Below, one piece after another: positions 32,698-38,355 of a DNA stretch of 38,355 bases. Every line of letters starts with the position of its first letter. Within the stretch, counting starts at the first letter, position 1. This DNA is from Firmicutes bacterium UBA5473 (lineage in GTDB: Bacteria; Bacillota; DTU084). Both the position numbers and the translations under genes were made by a program. The stretch covers positions 6,377 through 44,731 of the forward strand of contig DIQB01000014.1 of assembly GCA_002427165.1 (NCBI GenBank), read 5' to 3'. The notes under the pieces were generated by a model that was not told the DNA's origin, ran no database searches, and saw nothing but the letters and a program-made list of their open reading frames with translations.

Positions 32698-33704
32698 TTC
32701 GCGTAGGACTTATCGGTGCGGGCTTTATGGGCTCTATGCACAGTAACGTCTACGGGCTCATCCCCGATGCAAAGCTAGTTGCAGTTTGCGATCTAGATCG
32801 AAAGAGAGCAGAGGAGCTGGCCCAAAGCCATGGCGCCAAAGTATATACAGATGCTGATGAACTTTTGCACGATGATGCACTCAACTTAGATCTAGTTGAT
32901 ATTTGCTTGCCCACATTACTCCATACTGAATATGCCCTGAAAGCTGCGAAGCTCGGGTTTAATATTCTCTGCGAAAAACCATTCACATTGGACCTTGAGT
33001 CTGCTGATCAGATTATCGCGGCTACAGAGGAGGCCCAAGTTGAGATCATGGTGGGCCAATGCATCCGCTTTTGGCCTGAATATCAGTATTTGAAAGAGGC
33101 TGTCGAGAAGAAAACATTTGGTGAAGTTCAGGGAGCATGGTTCTCAAGACTCAGTCCCCTACCTACCTGGGGCTGGGAGAATTGGCTCTTGGATCCTGCA
33201 AGATCCGGTGGTGCTGCTTTTGATATGCATATCCACGACACAGATTTTATTCTTTATTTATTGGGCAAGCCCCAGGCCGTCACAAGCCGCGGGGTTATAG
33301 ACCAGTATGGAATGAGCCATATCTCCACCCAATACCAATACGATGATCTAATGGTGGTAGGGGAGTGCGGCTGGAACTATCCTCAATCCTTCCCCTTTAA
33401 AATGCAATATCGCGTTATTTGCCAGCAGGCTGTAATCTCATTTGACGGCACAGACCTTGTAGTTTACCCCTATGATGCAGACGCCTACAAAGTTGAGCTA
33501 GCAAAAGAGGCAACAGAAGGGGGTGCCTCCAGTGGCAATATCTCAGATCTGGGCGGATATTTCAACGAGATTAAATACTACATTGATTGTCTTTCACAAA
33601 ACCAATCACCCCAGACTGTTACTGCAGAATCTGCAAAACAGAGTGTTGCAGTAACGTTGGCAGAACTGGAATCGGTAAAAACGGGAATAACCATCATTCT
33701 ATAA
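32694..33704 (+). CDS. Gfo/Idh/MocA-family oxidoreductase, first copy
   Basis: A 336-residue NAD(P)-dependent sugar or cyclitol dehydrogenase. The Rossmann motif GLIGAGFMG lies at residues ~5-13, and the family EKPF (~98-101) carries the conserved lysine. A C-terminal substrate domain includes GGAAFDMHIHDTDFI (~175-190), whose Asp/His are typical catalytic residues. It starts at ATG 32694 inside the end of the isomerase gene after GAGGAGGAAA, so it is co-translated. A second, different member of the family follows 15 bases downstream. The two may oxidise and later reduce a ring position around the step carried out by the isomerase-like protein, as in known 3-keto-sugar routes; this is inference. 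Confidence 0.9.
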   Translation: MIRVGLIGAGFMGSMHSNVYGLIPDAKLVAVCDLDRKRAEELAQSHGAKVYTDADELLHDDALNLDLVDICLPTLLHTEYALKAAKLGFNILCEKPFTLDLESADQIIAATEEAQVEIMVGQCIRFWPEYQYLKEAVEKKTFGEVQGAWFSRLSPLPTWGWENWLLDPARSGGAAFDMHIHDTDFILYLLGKPQAVTSRGVIDQYGMSHISTQYQYDDLMVVGECGWNYPQSFPFKMQYRVICQQAVISFDGTDLVVYPYDADAYKVELAKEATEGGASSGNISDLGGYFNEIKYYIDCLSQNQSPQTVTAESAKQSVAVTLAELESVKTGITIIL

Positions 33705-33719
33705 AACTGGAGCGAGAAA

Positions 33720-34745
33720 ATGCAATCCATTAAAATTGGTCTTTTGGGCGCAGGCACAGTGGCAGAATACGGCCATCTGCCTGCGCTCTCCTCTATGGAG
33801 GGGGCAGAGGTTGTGGCAATCGCTGATCTGGATCCTCAGCGTGCCGAAAAACTCGCGAACTGCTACAGCATCCCCAAAGTTTACGACAATTACCAAGATC
33901 TTCTTGCCTTGCCACAATTGGATGCCGTTGTTGTGGCCACACCGGTGGAGACCCATAAAAAGATTGTGATGGCCGCAGCAAAGCGCAACGTGCATGTACT
34001 ATGCGAAAAGCCCATTGCCCCCTCTCCGGAGGAAGGCCGACAAATGACAGAGGCCATGGAGGAGCGAGGACTGGTCTTTGCCATCAATTTCCTTTTACGC
34101 TTCTCAGAGCCTTTGGTGACAATGAAAAAGTGGGTTGAGGCAGGGAAGATTGGTAAAATAGTGGTTATGCGCCTTATCTTCAACTCAGCGGGGCCCGGCT
34201 GGAGGAGCAAAGAGCGCCTCGATGCACTGATGACTAAGGGAGGAGGCCCAATCTTCGATTGCGGTGTCCACTATTTTGATCTTGCCCGCTGGTTTACAGG
34301 CAGCGAGTTTTACCAGATTCAAGCCCGGGGTGCATTCTTGCGAGGATATCCCAATCCAGATCATGTACTTTGCACCTGCCGGCTCACAGATGGCACGATA
34401 GCCTTAATTGAAGAAAGCTGGATCTATACCCTAGGCTCTCGTGAGTCCCGGCGCTATCGCTGTTATGAGCTGATAGGGGAGCGGGGCACCATCGCCTATA
34501 ACACAGACACAGCTGAGCTTGTGCTCTTTACGGAAGACAAGCCTGTTAGAATTCATATTCCCCCTGAAAAAAAGGCCTTCTGTGAGGTTTACGAACAATT
34601 TTTCGCCTGCATCAAACAGGGCAGCTCAGTCGGCATCCCTTCGGGTCTTGAGGGAGTGCGGGCAGTGGAAGCAGCAAAGGCGGCTCTCGATGCAATAGAA
34701 AGAGACTGTGGAAAACAGATAGGGTGTCTTGCGGCGAATATTTAG
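33720..34745 (+). CDS. Gfo/Idh/MocA-family oxidoreductase, second copy
   Basis: A 341-residue member of the same dehydrogenase family but clearly diverged from its neighbour. Rossmann motif GLLGAGTVAEYGH (~8-20), CEKPI with the conserved lysine (~97-101), and the substrate-domain GGPIFDCGVHYFDLARWF (~177-194), with Asp and His in the expected places. It begins at ATG 33720 after GGAGCGAG. The terminator at 34773-34800 ends the operon. A decayed piece of a gene like the 3' end of this one lies at 37430-37563. Confidence 0.9.
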   Translation: MQSIKIGLLGAGTVAEYGHLPALSSMEGAEVVAIADLDPQRAEKLANCYSIPKVYDNYQDLLALPQLDAVVVATPVETHKKIVMAAAKRNVHVLCEKPIAPSPEEGRQMTEAMEERGLVFAINFLLRFSEPLVTMKKWVEAGKIGKIVVMRLIFNSAGPGWRSKERLDALMTKGGGPIFDCGVHYFDLARWFTGSEFYQIQARGAFLRGYPNPDHVLCTCRLTDGTIALIEESWIYTLGSRESRRYRCYELIGERGTIAYNTDTAELVLFTEDKPVRIHIPPEKKAFCEVYEQFFACIKQGSSVGIPSGLEGVRAVEAAKAALDAIERDCGKQIGCLAANI

Positions 34746-34772
34746 GGTAGACTGGAAGCTTTATATACTCTT

Positions 34773-34800
34773 AGAGCTGTTCAAAAGAACAGCTCTTTTG
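34773..34800 (+). terminator. Intrinsic terminator of the isomerase/oxidoreductase operon
   Basis: AGAGCTGTTC (34773-34782) pairs perfectly with GAACAGCTCT (34787-34796) around an AAAA loop, followed by a short T-rich tract. Confidence 0.85.
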
Positions 34801-34811
34801 ATTTATTTTTC

Positions 34812-34840
34812 TTGAAGTTTACCACTTTTCAGGGTATAAT
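34812..34840 (+). promoter_or_regulatory. Promoter in front of the broken EamA gene
   Basis: TTGAAG (34812-34817), a 17-base spacer, then a perfect TATAAT (34835-34840). The start of transcription would fall near 34847, 33 bases before the ATG at 34880. It may still drive the GH36-like gene downstream, since I see no terminator between. Confidence 0.75.
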
Positions 34841-34879
34841 CAAAACTAGGTTGCAACGATTGTGATAAGGAGTGAAAAA

Positions 34880-35351
34880 ATGGCAAACCCCAAAATCCTT
34901 CCCCCTGAAAATATGCCCCAAGGAATGTTATGGGCACTACTTGGCTCGTTCTTCGGTAGTACAGTTTTTATCGTCTCCAATGCTATTGATCCCATTTCGA
35001 TGTCCACAATCCGTTTTCTAGGCGGGCTGCAGCTGCTATTTTTGTTTCAGTTTCAATCAACAGCCTTTATTAACTGGTCCCTGGCCCTGGTTACTCTATA
35101 TTGCGGTATGTGCAATCGCTTTGGTCTTTTTGGCTTGGTACAAAGCCATGGAACGCCTATCTTGGCCCCTACTGAATATTGTACAATGTCTTACTCCGGT
35201 TTTCGCCATTATCCTCGCCGTAGTGTTCCTGGCCGAGCATCTAGATTGGCTAAAAGTTAGCGGCGCTGTTTTGGTAGTTTTTGGTATTATTATTGCCGGC
35301 CGCATCCCGAAAAAGACGGTATCTCCAATGGCTGCGAGGGGTCTGCACTGA
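34880..35351 (+). pseudogene. EamA/DMT-family transporter, frameshifted and internally deleted
   Basis: The first part, from ATG 34880 (AAGGAGT upstream), encodes an EamA-like N-terminus (GMLWALLGSFFGSTVFIVSN, DPISMSTIRFLGGL). Near 35060-35100 the coherent frame shifts by one; the other frame then reads WPWLLYIAVCAIALVFLAWY, LTPVFAIILAVVFLAEHL and VSGAVLVVFGIIIAG, the standard EamA C-terminus, to a stop at 35351. Joined, the pieces make ~155 residues, whereas complete family members have ~290 with ten helices, so a large internal part is gone as well. It probably once exported a metabolite or sugar derivative. Its promoter is intact. Confidence 0.75.
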
Positions 35352-35434
35352 AATTATTTTCTACAGGCTGTTTGCCTAACAAATTTAATCGGGGGACCTG
35401 GTTTAAAACCTACAGGCAGGAAGGAGAAACAATT

Positions 35435-37375
35435 ATGTTCTTAAAAAACTCAAGCCTTAGTGTAGAAATTTCCGATGGCGGTACTCTCAGACTATGCAAT
35501 TATCGGGATCTAGTCTTTGAGCTTGCCTTGTTGCCTTTAGATTGTGGATTTGAACAACTATTTCCCTATAGAAAATTCACCAAGGTGTCTTTAGGGCTCA
35601 AACCTGGTCCGGGGGTGGCCACACAGGAGGCAAACAGACTTATTTTTACAAAATCTGCTGGAAACCTTCAGATAAAGCAAACAATAACGCTACAGAGCAA
35701 TAAGTGTGTGATCAAAAGTGAGTTTTCACTAGGAGATGGAACTCATCCTCGAACCTTAAATCTTTTGGCTTTTTCCCCAGCTCAACTAAAAAAATCACAA
35801 ATTTTAATTTCAGGTGGCACTATGGGCGGAGTAGCTATTAAGTCAGGAGAAGATTTTGTAGAGGGTGATCTATCCAAAGCTTTAATGGCAATCCAGACTG
35901 AACAAGGAGCAATTTTACTAAATTCTACTGTTGGCTCTCCGTATCCTCTGCAATTGGGCTATTTTTCAGGCTTATTTCAAGGAATGGTCTCGCTGCCTCC
36001 TCTTCTTCCCAAATCACCGATTGCTATTGGAGAAATAGAACTTAGTCTAGGCGCTGATGCACAAATAATGTTGGAGGAATTTGCAAGTCTCACAGGTAAA
36101 ACAAAAAAAATTCGCTCCTCTCCAAAGGCCTGGAATAGTTGGGATTTCTATCATAGTAGCATTAGCCACAAGAAGATTATAGAAAATGCACAAGCGATAG
36201 CTACCAAAAATGTCCTAGCAAACAATATTGAATATGTTGTAATGGATATGGGTTGGGAAATTCGTCACGGCGAATGGGAAGCTGATTGCAATTTCCCACA
36301 TGGTATGGAACAAATAGCGAAAGATATTATGGCTACAGGGAGAAAACCCGGACTGTGGTTTGCACCAATAATTATTGATCCGGAATGTAATGTATTTCAG
36401 GATAACTATGATTTTGTGGGCAAGAACAACCATGGTTTCCCTGATCGGACCTATGAATGTTGTGGTTTGTTTGGTTACATCTTAGATGTAACCCGCGAGG
36501 AAGGGGCAAATTATCTCCGTGACTTGTTTAAAAAGTTTAGAAAGATGGGCTATAGCTATTTTAAGTTAGATTTTTTACGCTATATGATGTATGTAGAGCG
36601 GTTTTCCGATGGCACTTTATCTAACGTGGAGGTTATGCAAAAAGCATTGCAATTAATTCGTGAGGGAGCAGGGGAAGATGCGTATATTTTAGCATGCAAC
36701 CTCCCTTTTGAAGTCGGCCCTGGTTATTGCGACGCTTGCCGTGTCTCCAAAGATGTTGCGATCTTCTGGGATTCTTTGAAGACGAATGCCGAATCTATCT
36801 GCGCTTCTTATTTTTTCAACAATAATTGGTGGACTAATGATCCTGATTTTTTTGTTGTCAGGGGAAGGGAAACAGCCAATGCCAATTTGCCTCTCTATCG
36901 CACCTGGTGGTTTCCTAGAGCAGACGAATTTGCTGAGCATGCAGTTTTTTTTAAGGAAAGACATGATCCCAACTCTACGATCTCTTACTCTGAAGCACAA
37001 ACATATGCATCCTTGGTACTGATGTTAGGTGGTGCAATCATTTTAGGCGATCCGATTATGCATCTCAATAAGAAAGGCCTTGGTCTTTTAGAAAAGGTAT
37101 TAACTGCTGAAACTGCTCCCGGTCGCCCCTTAAATCTTTTTCAAGACAAGCTAGCTAAAGTTTGGCTGCAGAAATTATCCTCTGGTTTAAGGGTTGCGCT
37201 GTTTAATTGGGAAGATGAACCTCAAGTTATTGTGCTCGACGTAAAAGAGCTAGGTTTAGAAAATGAATGCAAAGCGCGTAACTTTTGGACAGATGAACAA
37301 GTAGAACTCAAGGAGAGTTCAGAGTTTCTACTTCATCCCCGTTCAGCTTTAGTTTTTGAATTAAACAGGGGGTAG
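35435..37375 (+). CDS. GH36/GH27-like alpha-galactosidase-type glycoside hydrolase
   Basis: A 646-residue retaining glycosidase of the clan GH-D type. An N-terminal beta-supersandwich (~1-220) precedes a TIM barrel, which begins around KAWNSWDFYH. The nucleophile motif SYFKLDFLRY puts the Asp at residue 379, and the acid/base is probably Asp440 in CRVSKDVAIFWDS. A beta domain closes the protein (ALVFELNRG). No signal peptide is seen, so it should act on imported oligosaccharides in the cytoplasm. The exact substrate (alpha-galactoside or other) is open. ATG 35435 follows AAGGAG at the right distance; the TTG at 35372 would add 21 residues before this site. It lies downstream of the broken EamA gene. 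Confidence 0.85.
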   Translation: MFLKNSSLSVEISDGGTLRLCNYRDLVFELALLPLDCGFEQLFPYRKFTKVSLGLKPGPGVATQEANRLIFTKSAGNLQIKQTITLQSNKCVIKSEFSLGDGTHPRTLNLLAFSPAQLKKSQILISGGTMGGVAIKSGEDFVEGDLSKALMAIQTEQGAILLNSTVGSPYPLQLGYFSGLFQGMVSLPPLLPKSPIAIGEIELSLGADAQIMLEEFASLTGKTKKIRSSPKAWNSWDFYHSSISHKKIIENAQAIATKNVLANNIEYVVMDMGWEIRHGEWEADCNFPHGMEQIAKDIMATGRKPGLWFAPIIIDPECNVFQDNYDFVGKNNHGFPDRTYECCGLFGYILDVTREEGANYLRDLFKKFRKMGYSYFKLDFLRYMMYVERFSDGTLSNVEVMQKALQLIREGAGEDAYILACNLPFEVGPGYCDACRVSKDVAIFWDSLKTNAESICASYFFNNNWWTNDPDFFVVRGRETANANLPLYRTWWFPRADEFAEHAVFFKERHDPNSTISYSEAQTYASLVLMLGGAIILGDPIMHLNKKGLGLLEKVLTAETAPGRPLNLFQDKLAKVWLQKLSSGLRVALFNWEDEPQVIVLDVKELGLENECKARNFWTDEQVELKESSEFLLHPRSALVFELNRG

Positions 37376-37429
37376 GCAATAGAAGAGAATATGATTTAAA
37401 GATAGCTCCTATAGCTGGGGCACCGCTTT

Positions 37430-37563
37430 TGCCAGCATCAAACATGATTCAGTCGGTATCCCTTCGGATCTTTAGGGAGTGCGGCAGTGGAGGCAGCAAA
37501 AGCGGCTCCCTATGCTATTGAAACTGTGGAAAACAGGAACTGAGGGGTTATGCGGCGAATAGT
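37430..37563 (+). pseudogene. Decayed 3' fragment of a Gfo/Idh/MocA oxidoreductase gene
   Basis: The stretch matches the last ~145 bases of the oxidoreductase gene at 33720: GCATCAAAC, then TCAGTCGG.ATCCCTTCGG, GGAGTGCGG, GAAGCAGC/GAGGCAGC, CTGTGGAAAACAG and TGCGGCGAATA appear in the same order with scattered substitutions and indels. Several frames are broken by stops and frameshifts. It is a relic of another dehydrogenase copy, not an expressed gene. Confidence 0.75.
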
Positions 37564-37612
37564 TAACATGAATATTACTGCAAGCTTTTGCAACTTCCAG
37601 GAGGAAGCGATC

Positions 37613-38355
37613 ATGAGTTCTGCTCTCCAACAGGTGCTCTCTATCCCCGAGGTCCAAGAGCTACTTTCCTCATTTGCCAAGCTCACAGGCACTCGGGTCT
37701 GCCTTTTTAAGAGAAATCATTTTGAGCCTATAGGAGAGGGTAAAGAAATCTCCCACTTTTGCCAGCTGATCAAAAGTGTGCCCACAGGTTTTAAAAAATG
37801 CTTAGCCTCGGATCAGAGGGCCATGGAGACTGTCTGTAGCCCCAACTTTTCCGAACCTGGCTCTTTTCATCGTTACCAGTGCCATATGAAGCTTTGGGAA
37901 TGTGTGGTCCCTGTTTTAGGTGAGGGCGAGGCGCCAGTGGGCTATCTGATGCTGGGACAGGTTGCACCTCAAAAGTTTTCCGAAGATGAGTGGGCCTGGA
38001 TTGTGGAACAAGTAAAAAGCTGGCCAGATGGAGAGAAGCTGGACCTGGAGGAGCTTCGTCATGCTCGCAAAGAGCTTATCACTTTAAAAACTGAGCGCTT
38101 TGAAGCAGCATGCAAGTTTCTCTCTGTTTTGGCGAACTTTCTGGTGAGTGCGAAATTGGTACGGAGCATCCTGCCCGATAGGGTTGAGGTGATTCGAAAG
38201 CTCATAGCCCAAAGGGGATCGGTTTCTCTCGAGGAACTAGGTGACGAGCTGGAGCTGAACCCTGCCTATGTTAGTGCTTTTTATAAAAAAGCTACAGGTG
38301 AGACTATAACCCAGTATTCCCTGAGGCTACGATTGGATGAGGCACAGAAGTTGCT
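37613..38355 (+). CDS. PocR-domain AraC-family regulator (3' end outside window)
   Basis: The frame is open from ATG 37613 to the window end, 247 codons. Residues ~5-150 resemble the PocR sensory domain: SIPEVQELLSSFAKLTGTRV, CQLIKSVPTGFKKCLASD, YQCHMKLWECVVPV and GYLMLGQV, with several cysteines (C48, C63, C76, C91, C98) that could form a metal or redox site. From ~205 an AraC-type helix-turn-helix begins (VSLEELGDELELNPAYVSAF, then KKATGETITQYSLRLRLDEA). The site AGGAGGAAG lies directly before the start. PocR-AraC proteins control use of diols and sugars; here the GH36-like gene or genes beyond the window are candidate targets. Confidence 0.85.
   Translation, partial: MSSALQQVLSIPEVQELLSSFAKLTGTRVCLFKRNHFEPIGEGKEISHFCQLIKSVPTGFKKCLASDQRAMETVCSPNFSEPGSFHRYQCHMKLWECVVPVLGEGEAPVGYLMLGQVAPQKFSEDEWAWIVEQVKSWPDGEKLDLEELRHARKELITLKTERFEAACKFLSVLANFLVSAKLVRSILPDRVEVIRKLIAQRGSVSLEELGDELELNPAYVSAFYKKATGETITQYSLRLRLDEAQKL

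Noticed and set aside
1..38355. CRISPR arrays, tRNA or rRNA genes, replication origin
   Set aside because: I saw no regularly spaced repeats, no tRNA-like cloverleaf with CCA-type end and no rRNA-like sequence on reading through. A covariance-model scan would settle this.

Overview
The window looks like an anaerobic, fermentative Firmicutes-type genome. The evidence is strong AGGAGG-type ribosome binding sites, a SpoIIE-type phosphatase, a Rex-like operator, LacI and PocR/AraC regulators, and two [FeFe]-hydrogenase-type proteins. A run of signal-peptide proteins that look like outer-membrane beta-barrels points to a diderm lineage, such as the Limnochordia/Hydrogenispora-like group. The lineage is an inference; no rRNA gene is present to test it.

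Layout. (1) 1-2391: the tail of a DUF763 protein, an SDR epimerase and a URO-D-like protein, closed by a terminator. (2) 2453-7270: a redox/H2 operon under a sigma-A-type promoter that carries a near-perfect Rex operator. It encodes a [2Fe-2S] ferredoxin, a PAS-containing sensory-type hydrogenase, a SpoIIE/PP2C phosphatase, a second [2Fe-2S] ferredoxin and a monomeric (group B-like) hydrogenase, followed by a 12-bp-stem terminator. (3) 7.3-10.1 kb: a LacI regulator, a 5'-truncated glycosidase remnant in the same frame just after it, and an amidohydrolase. (4) 10.1-11.2 kb: degraded intergenic DNA. (5) 11.2-30.3 kb: an AT-rich carbohydrate island. It holds a second LacI regulator, an ABC sugar importer without its ATPase, a 930-aa modular secreted protein, a PorV/UPF0164-like barrel protein, two related barrel-like proteins, two very large paralogous secreted hydrolase-like proteins (one with a CBM9-like tail) and a LamG lectin-like protein. 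(6) 30.3-30.9 kb: a relic region with a long hairpin; its minus-strand open frame is related to one at 10.8 kb, so related relics flank the island in direct orientation. (7) 30.9-31.6 kb: purC with its terminator. (8) 31.8-38.4 kb: GC-richer DNA again, with a sugar isomerase-like gene, two Gfo/Idh/MocA oxidoreductases, a broken EamA transporter, a GH36/GH27-like alpha-galactosidase-type enzyme, a decayed copy of the end of an oxidoreductase gene, and a PocR-AraC regulator that runs off the window.

How the parts may work together. The island reads as a diderm-Firmicutes counterpart of a polysaccharide utilisation locus: surface or secreted binding and hydrolytic proteins, candidate outer-membrane pores, a lipoprotein-dependent importer and LacI control. 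The isomerase/oxidoreductase/GH36 cluster would then oxidise and cleave sugars inside the cell. The hydrogenase operon would sense and dispose of the reductant from fermentation, with Rex reading the NADH/NAD+ ratio. These links are inferred from gene content and order.
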